64,000 nt of DNA. Source: Flavobacterium psychrophilum. GTDB taxonomy: Bacteria > Bacteroidota > Bacteroidia > Flavobacteriales > Flavobacteriaceae. The position numbers were made by a program, and so were the translations under genes. Numbering within the stretch: position 1 is the first letter of the stretch; the number at the start of each line of letters is the position of its first letter. The notes beneath the pieces are model-generated. The model saw nothing but the letters and a program-made list of their open reading frames with translations, made no database searches and had not been told where the DNA came from. The DNA is taken from NCBI GenBank assembly GCA_945879625.1, contig CAMCVA010000012.1, positions 16,025-80,024 on the forward strand. Reading direction: 5' to 3'. Of this stretch, positions 19,024-27,828 are shown piece by piece.

Positions 19024-20490
19024 ATGATAAAAAATTTCAAATGGCTGTTATTGGTTTCGTTAACCTTTGCGGCATGTACAAATGACGATACTGCGCCTGT
19101 AGATGTGCCAGTATCTGCCGGAACCGCTGATTTCTCAAAATACGTTTCATTAGGAAATTCGCTTACAGCGGGTTACAGCGATGGTGCACTCTTCAAAAGA
19201 GGTCAAGAAGGATCATATCCAAATTTATTGGCACAACAATTTGCCCAAGTTGGGGGAGGTGCATTCACCATTCCTTTTTGTGGAGATGATAATCTCGGTG
19301 GATTATTACTAGGAGGAACTCCTATACAAGGCACCCGTTTATATTTTAATGGGGCTGCCCCCGTAAACGTGCCAGGAACTCCGGTTACTGAAATCACCAA
19401 TTTATTAACAGGCCCATTTAACAATATGGGTGTTCCTGGTGCAAAAAGCTATCATTTGGCAGCACCTGGTTACGGAAACGTAGCAGGAGTTCCTACCGGA
19501 CAAGCCAATCCGTATTATGCACGTTTTGCGTCTTCTCCTTCATCTCGTATCATTGACGATGCAGTAGCACAAAATGCTACCTTCTTCTCTTTGTGGATAG
19601 GAAACAATGACGTATTGGGCTACGCCACTTCTGGAGGTGCTGGGGTTAATCAACTAGGAAATATAAATCCGGCTACCTATGGTGCGAATGACATTACCGA
19701 TCCAGGCGTTTTCGCAAATGTATACAGCGGATTAGTCGACGCCATGACCGCCAACGGAGCCAAAGGAGTGGTAGCCAATATTCCTTATGTTACTACAATT
19801 CCGTTCTTTACTACTGTGCCTTTCAACCCGGTACCACTTGATGCAGCAACCGCTGCGCAATTAAGTGCGGGTTATGCGGCTTACAATGGTGGTTTAGCGG
19901 CTGCACAAAACGCCGGTTTAATTTCGGCTGCCGAAAAAGCACAAAGAACCATCACGTTCCAAGCCGGAAACAATGCCGTTGTAATGGTAGATAGCTATTT
20001 AACTTCGCTTGCCCTTTTGGGATTGCCATCCTATCGTCAAGCTACTGCTGCTGATTTAATGGTATTACCTTCTCGTTCATTTATTGGAACAGCAGTGGGT
20101 GGAAATCCACAGCAAGTAAATGGGGTGTCTGTGCCATTGGCCGACAACTGGGTGCTTTCTAAAGATGAAATCGCAGAAATTAAAGTAGCCGTTGACGCCT
20201 ACAATGCATCGATTAAGTCGATTGCTGAAGCTAAAGGATTGGCTTTTGTAGACGCCAATGCGGTAATGAGTCAAGTATTTAACGGAGGAATTCGTTATGG
20301 CAACTACCACTTATCGGCTGGATATGTAACTGGAGGCGCATTCTCTATGGATGGAGTACATCCATCAGCACGTGGCGCAGCTTTAATTGCGAATAAATTT
20401 GCCGAAGCGATCAACGCTAAATATGGTTCTACCTTTAAGCCATTAGATTTAGCCGAATACCCGATTCAATTTCCTGCGGTAATCAACTAA
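19024..20490 (+). CDS. SGNH/GDSL-type hydrolase lipoprotein (GNSL variant)
   Basis: The 488-aa protein has a lipoprotein signal (SLTFAAC, Cys18). SGNH-family blocks are present: block I VSLGNSLTAGYSDG with the nucleophile Ser46 (GNS instead of the usual GDS), block III WIGNNDVLG and block V MDGVHPS, which carries the catalytic Asp and His. It is expected to act as an esterase or lipase at the outer membrane. It directly follows the TonB receptor and shares its terminator, so the two likely act on or import the same substrate. The substrate is unknown. Confidence 0.88.
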   Translation: MIKNFKWLLLVSLTFAACTNDDTAPVDVPVSAGTADFSKYVSLGNSLTAGYSDGALFKRGQEGSYPNLLAQQFAQVGGGAFTIPFCGDDNLGGLLLGGTPIQGTRLYFNGAAPVNVPGTPVTEITNLLTGPFNNMGVPGAKSYHLAAPGYGNVAGVPTGQANPYYARFASSPSSRIIDDAVAQNATFFSLWIGNNDVLGYATSGGAGVNQLGNINPATYGANDITDPGVFANVYSGLVDAMTANGAKGVVANIPYVTTIPFFTTVPFNPVPLDAATAAQLSAGYAAYNGGLAAAQNAGLISAAEKAQRTITFQAGNNAVVMVDSYLTSLALLGLPSYRQATAADLMVLPSRSFIGTAVGGNPQQVNGVSVPLADNWVLSKDEIAEIKVAVDAYNASIKSIAEAKGLAFVDANAVMSQVFNGGIRYGNYHLSAGYVTGGAFSMDGVHPSARGAALIANKFAEAINAKYGSTFKPLDLAEYPIQFPAVIN

Positions 20491-20511
20491 GATTAGCCAG
20501 ATAATATATAG

Positions 20512-20541
20512 AAAACCATCCTCAAAAGGGATGGTTTTTTT
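20512..20541 (+). terminator. Intrinsic terminator after the GDSL-like lipoprotein
   Basis: The stem AAACCATCC / GGATGGTTT with a short A-rich loop is followed by a run of T. It separates the receptor/lipase transcript from atpD. Confidence 0.9.
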
Positions 20542-20623
20542 GTGGATACTATCTCCTGCCAATAAGCGATCCCCACAAATTAGGATGTTACCCATTAGCC
20601 ATAATTTTTTTATAAAATTTGTC

Positions 20624-20653
20624 TTGATTTTCAAGTTTTAAAATTTATCTTTG
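20624..20653 (+). promoter_or_regulatory. Promoter of atpDC (TTG-N19-TATCTTTG)
   Basis: TTG at 20624-20626 and TATCTTTG at 20646-20653, 19 bp apart, fit the Bacteroidetes consensus well. The implied leader before the atpD ATG at 20726 is about 65 nt. Confidence 0.75.
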
Positions 20654-20722
20654 CACACGAAAAAAAGACCCGTTTCTGTTTTTTCGAAACCAAACCTAAT
20701 TAGCTATTTAATAAATACATAA

Positions 20723-22237
<1,515 letters not shown>

Positions 22238-22325
22238 AATAGTTATGAATTTTGAATTATAAATTATGAGTTTCGGCTCAACTTATAACTCATAACCAAT
22301 AACTTATAACTCATAACTAAGAAAC
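22238..22325. repeat. Imperfect inverted repeat between atpD and atpC
   Basis: The 88-bp gap holds TTATGAATTTTGAATTATAA...ATTATGAGT facing ACTTATAACTCATAACC and AACTTATAACTCATAAC. The arms could pair in the transcript, or they may simply be a low-complexity repeat. A comparable structure lies between nuoF and nuoG. Confidence 0.6.
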
Positions 22326-22607
22326 ATGTTTTTAGAAATAGTATCACCCGAAGCCAAATTGTTCCAAGGCGAAGTTACTTCGGTTTCCTTGCCCGGCGTA
22401 GACGGAAGTTTCCAGCTGTTAAACCAACACGCGCCCATCGTTTCTACCCTCAAAGAAGGAAACGTAAAAATCACGGCAGCTCAATTTCAGTTCAACAAAG
22501 AAAGCGAAGGCAAATTTGCCAAAATCAACGAGCAAAATTTCAGCTTGGCGATCAGTTCGGGAACCATCGAAATGAAAGACAATAAAGTAATTGTCTTGGT
22601 TGACTAA
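22326..22607 (+). CDS. atpC: F1F0 ATP synthase subunit epsilon (short form)
   Basis: The 93-aa protein covers only the N-terminal beta-sandwich of the epsilon subunit (MFLEIVSPEAKLFQGEVTSVSLPGVDGSFQLLNQHAPIVS). The C-terminal two-helix domain found in the ~138-aa E. coli protein is absent; the ORF ends after the strand NKVIVLVD. The C-terminal helices are the inhibitory part in other bacteria, so that form of ATPase control is probably missing. It follows atpD after 88 bp and is closed by a terminator. Confidence 0.95.
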   Translation: MFLEIVSPEAKLFQGEVTSVSLPGVDGSFQLLNQHAPIVSTLKEGNVKITAAQFQFNKESEGKFAKINEQNFSLAISSGTIEMKDNKVIVLVD

Positions 22608-22621
22608 TTTCTTCCTCACAT

Positions 22622-22658
22622 AAAAAATACGCCCAGCACTTGTTGGGCGTTTTTTTTT
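22622..22658 (+). terminator. Intrinsic terminator after atpC
   Basis: The hairpin CGCCCA...TGGGCG (loop GCACTTGT) lies 22 bp after the atpC stop and is followed by nine T residues. Confidence 0.92.
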
Positions 22659-22684
22659 GCGGAAGCTTTTCCGGCTTTCTGTTC

Positions 22685-22719
22685 CTATCTTTTTCCTGGA
22701 ACGCCCAGGAAAAAGGATA
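22685..22719. repeat. Intergenic palindrome between atpC and bioF
   Basis: TATCTTTTTCCTGG and CCAGGAAAAAGGATA form a stem of about 14 bp around a 5-nt loop. It lies after the atpC terminator and ahead of the bioF promoter. A similar T/A-rich palindrome (TTTCTTTTTC / GAAAAAGAAA) lies at 61827-61852, so it may be an interspersed element. Confidence 0.6.
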
Positions 22720-22774
22720 TCCACGGCAATCCGGGCTAGAAATAATATTTCCATCAGCTTTGGTTTGAATTCGG

Positions 22775-22782
22775 TAAATTTG
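22775..22782 (+). promoter_or_regulatory. -7 box of bioF, only 4 bp from the ATG
   Basis: TAAATTTG matches the -7 consensus. The ATG at 22787 follows after only four bases, so transcription would start at or near the initiation codon and the bioF mRNA may be leaderless. No -33 TTG at the normal spacing was seen. Confidence 0.5.
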
Positions 22783-22786
22783 CCTC

Positions 22787-23947
22787 ATGAAACTTCCAAA
22801 ATCTCTATCTGATAAACTGCAACAGCGCGCACAACAACACGCCTTACGTGCACTGTCGGCGCCCAAAACCGGTGTAGATTTTGCTTCCAACGATTATATA
22901 GGATTTTCCACCAATGCTCAACTTTTTACCGACACACACCAATTCTTAGTCGATCAAGGCTATACACAAAATGGCGCCACGGGCTCGCGTTTGCTCACGG
23001 GAAATCATGCATTATATGCCCTCGCCGAGCAAAAAATTGCCCAGTTTCATCAGGCCGAATCGGCTTTGTTGTTCAATTCGGGTTACGATGCCAATGTTGG
23101 TTTTTTTAGTGCCGTGCCTCAAAAAGGCGATTTTATTTTATATGATGAATTGTGCCATGCCTCCATCCGCGACGGCATCCGATTGTCCCACGCCAAATCT
23201 TACAAATTTCAGCACAACGACACCGAAGATCTAGATCGATTACTTTCCAAATTCCAAATTCCAACCGATAACGGACAACGGATAACGGTTTACATCATAA
23301 CAGAGTCGGTCTTTTCTATGGACGGCGATACTCCTCCGCTGGAAGAACTGGTAAAATTAGCAGAAAAACACCAAGCCTATTTGGTGGTAGACGAAGCCCA
23401 TGCGCTCGGTGTTTTTGGAAATCAAGGCCAAGGATTGGCACAGCAATTGCAACTACAAGACAAAATCTTTGCTAGACTGGTTACCTTTGGCAAAGGCTTG
23501 GGTTGTCACGGCGCAGCCATTTTGGGTAGCACCGATTTGCAGCAGTATTTGGTCAATTTTGCCCGAAGTTTCATCTACACCACCGGACTTTCTCCCCATG
23601 CTGTAGCCACCATTTACCAAGCCTATCAATTGCTTTCTCAATCGCCCATAGAGCTAGAAAAGTTGCGCGATAACATTCAATTTTTTAATCAAGAAAAAGC
23701 ACAAGTTGGACTCAAACCGTTGTTTGTATACAGCAAATCGGCCATTCAATCGGCCATTATCCCGGGGAATCAAAAGGTGAAAAGCATCGCCAATCAACTT
23801 CAAAATAATGGGTTTGACGTGCGTGCGATCCTTTCGCCCACCGTGCCCGAGGGCCAAGAGCGGTTGCGGTTTTGCTTGCACGCCTACAACACGCCAAGCG
23901 AAATCAAAGCCGTATTGCAGCAGTTGAGTCATTTGGTTTTTGAATAG
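22787..23947 (+). CDS. bioF: 8-amino-7-oxononanoate synthase
   Basis: BioF condenses pimeloyl-ACP/CoA with L-alanine using PLP. The 386-aa protein has the alpha-oxoamine synthase marks FASNDYIGFS, NGATGSRLLTGNH, ALLFNSGYDANVGFF, VVDEAHALGVFG and the PLP-lysine segment VTFGKGLGCHGAAIL. The length is normal. It is the first gene of a plus-strand biotin cluster (bioF-bioD-bioA-KAS). CoA-transferase-like or AKB ligase activity is less likely given the biotin neighbours. Confidence 0.95.
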   Translation: MKLPKSLSDKLQQRAQQHALRALSAPKTGVDFASNDYIGFSTNAQLFTDTHQFLVDQGYTQNGATGSRLLTGNHALYALAEQKIAQFHQAESALLFNSGYDANVGFFSAVPQKGDFILYDELCHASIRDGIRLSHAKSYKFQHNDTEDLDRLLSKFQIPTDNGQRITVYIITESVFSMDGDTPPLEELVKLAEKHQAYLVVDEAHALGVFGNQGQGLAQQLQLQDKIFARLVTFGKGLGCHGAAILGSTDLQQYLVNFARSFIYTTGLSPHAVATIYQAYQLLSQSPIELEKLRDNIQFFNQEKAQVGLKPLFVYSKSAIQSAIIPGNQKVKSIANQLQNNGFDVRAILSPTVPEGQERLRFCLHAYNTPSEIKAVLQQLSHLVFE

Positions 23948-23999
23948 GGTATTTTTTTATCTTTTGATGTGTACTTTTATATCCGCATAACAATTAATC

Positions 24000-24656
24000 A
24001 TGGCATCAAAACAACGTAAACTATTTGTAACCGGCATCGGCACCGACGTGGGCAAAACCATTGCTTCGGCCATACTCGTTGAGGCCTTGCAAGCCGATTA
24101 CTGGAAACCCATACAAGCCGGCGATTTGGATCATTCGGATAGTAGTAAAATAAAATTCCTAATTTCATCCCGAGACTTCGGGACCAATCCCGAGACTTCG
24201 GGACCAATTTTAGAGAACAGTTACAAACTGAATACACCGGCCAGTCCACATTATGCGGCCCAATTGGATGGCATTGCAATTGATCTTAACCAAATTAAAG
24301 AACCCAAAACCAGCAATCATATGGTGATTGAGGGCGCTGGCGGATTATTGGTTCCGCTCAACGATACCGCTTTTATTATCGATTTAATCCAAAAAGACTA
24401 CGAAGTCATCTTGGTTTCCCGGCATTATTTGGGAAGCATCAACCACAGCTTATTGAGTTTGGAAGCCCTAAAAAGCAGAAATATACCCTGTGCCGGCATC
24501 ATTTTTTCGGGCGACGAAAACCAAGCAACCGAATCCATAATTCTCGCCAAATCGGGCGTGAAATTCCTCGGCCGAATTGAAAATGAACCCTATTTTGACG
24601 CCAATGTAATTGCCTACTATGCAGATAAATTTAAAGAGGCGCTCACCAGTATGTAG
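24000..24656 (+). CDS. bioD: Dethiobiotin synthetase, with repeat-derived insertion
   Basis: BioD closes the ureido ring of dethiobiotin using ATP and CO2. The 218-aa protein shows the P-loop GIGTDVGKT (about 11-19), KPIQAGD, EGAGGLLVPL and NTPASPHYAA. Between LIS and LENSYKLN it carries about 13 extra residues (about 57-70, SRDFGTNPETSGPI) encoded by two perfect copies of a 20-bp palindromic repeat at 24168-24207. The frame is kept and all motifs are intact, so the enzyme is probably active. The insertion falls in a loop between the substrate region and the SPH motif. Confidence 0.93.
   Translation: MASKQRKLFVTGIGTDVGKTIASAILVEALQADYWKPIQAGDLDHSDSSKIKFLISSRDFGTNPETSGPILENSYKLNTPASPHYAAQLDGIAIDLNQIKEPKTSNHMVIEGAGGLLVPLNDTAFIIDLIQKDYEVILVSRHYLGSINHSLLSLEALKSRNIPCAGIIFSGDENQATESIILAKSGVKFLGRIENEPYFDANVIAYYADKFKEALTSM
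24168..24207. repeat. Palindromic 20-bp repeat, two tandem copies inside bioD
   Basis: TCCCGAGACTTCGGGACCAA occurs twice without a spacer (24168-24187 and 24188-24207). Each unit contains the imperfect palindrome TCCCGAnACTTCGGGA. The two copies are read in different frames (SRDFGTN, then PETSGPI). Confidence 0.9.
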
Positions 24657-24662
24657 TTTTTA

Positions 24663-24702
24663 TCCCGAGACTTCGGGACCAATCCCGAGACTTCGGGACA
24701 AA
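24663..24702. repeat. Same palindromic repeat, two copies between bioD and bioA
   Basis: The 20-bp unit of bioD reappears at 24663-24682, with a second copy at 24683-24702 that differs only at its end. The pair lies 7 bp after the bioD stop and exactly 495 bp from the pair inside bioD. It may act as a stem-loop between the two genes; no T-run follows, so it is not a typical terminator. Confidence 0.88.
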
Positions 24703-24736
24703 AATCAAAAATAAAAAATCAACAATCGCTAATCCC

Positions 24737-26014
24737 ATGACCCTTTCCCAACGCGACCAGCAACACAATTGGCATCCCTACACCCAACACAAAACGAGTT
24801 TGCCGGCGGCGGCAATTGTGAAAGGCGAAGGCGCCTTATTGTGGGACGAAGAAGGCAAGGAATACATTGATGCCATTGCTTCCTGGTGGGTGAATCCCTA
24901 TGGGCACAGCAACCGCTACTTGGCCGATGCCATATATAAGCAACTCACCACCTTAGAACATGTGTTGTTTGGGGGATTTACGCATGAACCTGCCGTAGTC
25001 TTGTCAGAGAAATTGATGCGAATTCTACCGTCCAATCAAGCCAAATTGTTTTATTCCGATAACGGCTCCACAGCTGTAGAGGTAGCCATCAAAGTGGCGT
25101 TGCAATTTCATTACAACCAAGGCAACCCGAAAAAGAAAATTTTGGCTTTCGAAAATGCCTTTCACGGCGATACCTTTGCAGCCATGGCAGCCAGTGGGAT
25201 TTCGTTTTTTACTGAAGCCTTTCAAGGTTCTTTGCTCGAAGTGGTGCGCGTGCCCTTGCCCACAGCAGCAAACCAAACGGAGGCATATGCACTTTTTGAA
25301 AAGCAGGTACAAACCGGCGAATTTGCCGCTTTTATCTTTGAACCCTTAGTGCAAGGTGCAGCCGGCATGCTTATGTATGAAGCCACTGTCTTGGATCGTT
25401 ATTTGAGTTTATGTAAACAACATCAATTGCTGACTATCGCCGATGAGGTCATGACAGGCTTCGGAAAAACCGGCCGAAATTTTGCTTGCGATTACCTGAG
25501 TCAACAGCCCGATATGCTGTGTTTGTCTAAAGCCTTGACCGGCGGCACTATTCCCATGGCGATTACCTCATTTACGCAAGAACTTTTTGATGCGTTTTAT
25601 AGTGAGGACACCAACAAAGCTTTGTTTCATGGGCATACGTTTACTGCAAATCCTACGGGTTGTGCGGCGGCAATTGCCAGTTTGGAATTGTTGGAATCAG
25701 CTGAGATTCAGCAGCAAATACAACAAATTAATCAACAGCATTTGGCGTTTCAGCAACGAATTGCAACTCATCCCCGAGTAAAAACTACACGAGTTTTGGG
25801 CGTAATTTTTGCTTTAGAAGTTAAAACCGAAAGTGATCAAGCCTATTATGGTGCGTTGCGCAATAAGTTGTATGCCTATTTTTTGGCCAATGGCGTTATT
25901 TTGCGACCTGTTGGCGCCACAATTTACATTTTACCGCCCTATGTGATTACGCCGCAACAGCTGCAAAAAATTTACCAAGTTATTGAAGCTGCGTTGGTTG
26001 AAGTACTGGAGTAA
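24737..26014 (+). CDS. bioA: Adenosylmethionine-8-amino-7-oxononanoate aminotransferase
   Basis: BioA transfers an amino group from SAM to 8-amino-7-oxononanoate to give 7,8-diaminopelargonate. The 425-aa class III aminotransferase has WHPYTQHK, SWWVNPYGHSN, FYSDNGSTAVEVAIK, ENAFHGDTF, IADEVMTGFGKTGR, the PLP-lysine segment LSKALTGGTIPMA, and HGHTFTANPTGCAAA. The substrate-defining WWVNPYGH segment supports BioA over other class III enzymes. It lies between bioD and the ketoacyl synthase gene. Confidence 0.96.
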   Translation: MTLSQRDQQHNWHPYTQHKTSLPAAAIVKGEGALLWDEEGKEYIDAIASWWVNPYGHSNRYLADAIYKQLTTLEHVLFGGFTHEPAVVLSEKLMRILPSNQAKLFYSDNGSTAVEVAIKVALQFHYNQGNPKKKILAFENAFHGDTFAAMAASGISFFTEAFQGSLLEVVRVPLPTAANQTEAYALFEKQVQTGEFAAFIFEPLVQGAAGMLMYEATVLDRYLSLCKQHQLLTIADEVMTGFGKTGRNFACDYLSQQPDMLCLSKALTGGTIPMAITSFTQELFDAFYSEDTNKALFHGHTFTANPTGCAAAIASLELLESAEIQQQIQQINQQHLAFQQRIATHPRVKTTRVLGVIFALEVKTESDQAYYGALRNKLYAYFLANGVILRPVGATIYILPPYVITPQQLQKIYQVIEAALVEVLE

Positions 26015-26051
26015 CGTATTCTAATTTTTTATTTCGGCTACGTCCAAAACT

Positions 26052-27236
26052 TTGCGACCTTTGCCACAAATAGTTCCTGTGCACACACCTGTTTCCATTA
26101 CCGCTCTCGCTTCTGTTTCTCCTTTGGGGCATCTTCCCGAAGAAATCTGGCAAGCCTATCTTTCGCCCAAACACCACCTCACAGTAGCTGATTTTGGCGC
26201 CAGAAAAGCGTATGCGGGTTTTTTGAAGTCAGCAACTCAATTGTGGGTAACTCAACTGCGCGAAGAAAATCCACAGTATAAATTGCTAGACAAATCGGTA
26301 ATCAATGCGCTAGCTGTTGGGCGACAAGCAGTGCAAAACGCGCAATGGAATTCGGCCCATTCATTTGGCGTAAATTTTGGATCGTCACGGGGAGCAACTT
26401 CCTTGTTTGAAAATTACTATGCTGATTTTTTACAAAATAAATCAGCCCATACCTTGAGTTCGCCCACCACAACTTTAGGAAACATATCTTCTTGGATTGC
26501 CCAAGATTTGCAAACCCAAGGTCCCGAAATATCCCATTCGATTACCTGTTCAACCGGTTTTCATGCACTACTCAACGGGATTGCTTGGTTGCGTGCTGGC
26601 ATGGCCAATCAATTTTTAATTGGAGCCAGTGAAGCACCACTCACCGAGTTTACAGTGGCACAAATGCAGGCTATGAAAATATACGCGCGCGAAAATCAGG
26701 AGTATCCTTGCCGTGCGATGGATTTAGCCAAAACAACCAACTCGATGGTCTTGGGCGAAGGTGCTGTGGCCTGTTGTTTGGAATTGGGTATAAAACCCCA
26801 TGCATTGGCGGTTATTGAAGGCATAGGCTACGCTACCGAATTGCTGGCGCACAATGTATCGATTACAGCTGAAGCCGATTGTTTTCAAAAATCCATGCAA
26901 ATGGCCATGCAAGGGCATGATTCCCAATCGATAGATGCGATTATTATGCATGCGCCAGGAACTCTTAAAGGCGATAGTGCAGAATTCAAGGCTGTACAAA
27001 AAGTATTTGGCACTCAACTTCCTTTGCTCACCTCAAATAAGTGGAAAATTGGCCATAGCCTGGGCGCTTCGGGTTTACTGAGTTTGGAGTTGGCGGTAAT
27101 GATGCTAGAACAACAGCTGTTTGTGCCGGTTCCGTATTTGCCAGTAAACAATACAGCTAAACCGCTCCAGAAAATCTTGATCAATGCGGTAGGTTTTGGC
27201 GGCAACGCCGTGAGTATTTTGGTAGGTAAACCTTAG
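26052..27236 (+). CDS. Beta-ketoacyl-ACP synthase (KAS I/II-like) in the biotin cluster
   Basis: This thiolase-fold condensing enzyme of up to 394 aa has the complete Cys-His-His triad: Cys166 in SITCSTGFHALLNG, His300 in IIMHAPGTLKGDSAEFKA and His335 in WKIGHSLGASG. The start is uncertain because no in-frame ATG exists. TTG at 26052 or GTG at 26079 (HTPVSITALASVSPLG following) are candidates, and GTG gives the better N-terminus. It follows bioA by 37 bp. A role in making the pimeloyl chain for biotin, or housekeeping fatty-acid synthesis, are both possible; the context favours the former. Confidence 0.87.
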   Translation: MRPLPQIVPVHTPVSITALASVSPLGHLPEEIWQAYLSPKHHLTVADFGARKAYAGFLKSATQLWVTQLREENPQYKLLDKSVINALAVGRQAVQNAQWNSAHSFGVNFGSSRGATSLFENYYADFLQNKSAHTLSSPTTTLGNISSWIAQDLQTQGPEISHSITCSTGFHALLNGIAWLRAGMANQFLIGASEAPLTEFTVAQMQAMKIYARENQEYPCRAMDLAKTTNSMVLGEGAVACCLELGIKPHALAVIEGIGYATELLAHNVSITAEADCFQKSMQMAMQGHDSQSIDAIIMHAPGTLKGDSAEFKAVQKVFGTQLPLLTSNKWKIGHSLGASGLLSLELAVMMLEQQLFVPVPYLPVNNTAKPLQKILINAVGFGGNAVSILVGKP

Positions 27237-27712
27237 TTTTGCTTTTCTAATTCGATTGCTTTTTCATAAATCCAATCGCTTTCCCAGCCTTTGCGCAGGA
27301 AATAATCACAAAATTTCTTTCGTTTTTTCAGGCTGTTTCTTTCCGACAACGATGCCCAAAACCGCAAGGTAATTTGCTCAAAGGTGTTTGCGTATTCGTG
27401 CTCGGGTATTTCTTTGAGGCCTTTGTTTATGAGATAGCTCGATATCTTTCGCTGTTTCAATTCTTGGCTTATTCTGTTTTTCCCCCAATTTTTTTGGTGA
27501 AATTTACTGATGGCAAACAAACAAGCAAACCGCTCTTCGTTCAAGTAATTTTGGGCAATTAAGTGTGCAATGGCTTCGGCTATTTCGTGACTGCTTAGTT
27601 TGAAGCTGTAGAGTTTGGCTTCCACTTCTTGGTGACAACGTTCCTGATAGGCACAAAAGTGTTCTGTTTTGCGCAGCGCTTCTTTATAGGAAATTGGGGG
27701 TGTTGAATTCAA
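27233..27712 (-). CDS. recX: Regulatory protein RecX
   Basis: RecX modulates RecA filaments. The 159-aa helical protein has the family pattern (CAYQERCHQEVEAKL, LIAQNYLNEERFACLFAISKF, KNWGKNRISQELKQRKIS, RKGWESDWIYEKAI), including the conserved NEERFA-type helix and the W-G-K-x-R-I repeat. Its 3' end overlaps the convergent ketoacyl synthase gene by 4 bp. RecX in flavobacteria is about this length. Confidence 0.9.
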   Translation of the reverse strand: MNSTPPISYKEALRKTEHFCAYQERCHQEVEAKLYSFKLSSHEIAEAIAHLIAQNYLNEERFACLFAISKFHQKNWGKNRISQELKQRKISSYLINKGLKEIPEHEYANTFEQITLRFWASLSERNSLKKRKKFCDYFLRKGWESDWIYEKAIELEKQN

Positions 27713-27776
27713 AATAGGGAGGTTGATTGTTTGTAATAAAATAACATAAAAGTACTGAATTAGCCCAAATTAACTT

Positions 27777-27784
27777 TATTTTTG
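27777..27784 (+). promoter_or_regulatory. -7 box for the large T9SS protein
   Basis: TATTTTTG (TAnnTTTG) lies 44 bp upstream of the ATG at 27829, in the divergent gap after recX. Confidence 0.5.
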
Positions 27785-27828
27785 TTTGCCCCAATTCGAT
27801 TAACACAAAGACACCCGAATACCTGTAC

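Noticed and set aside
24168..24702. Repeat pairs considered as a CRISPR array
   Set aside because: Units are contiguous without variable spacers, short, palindromic and partly coding; no cas genes are present.
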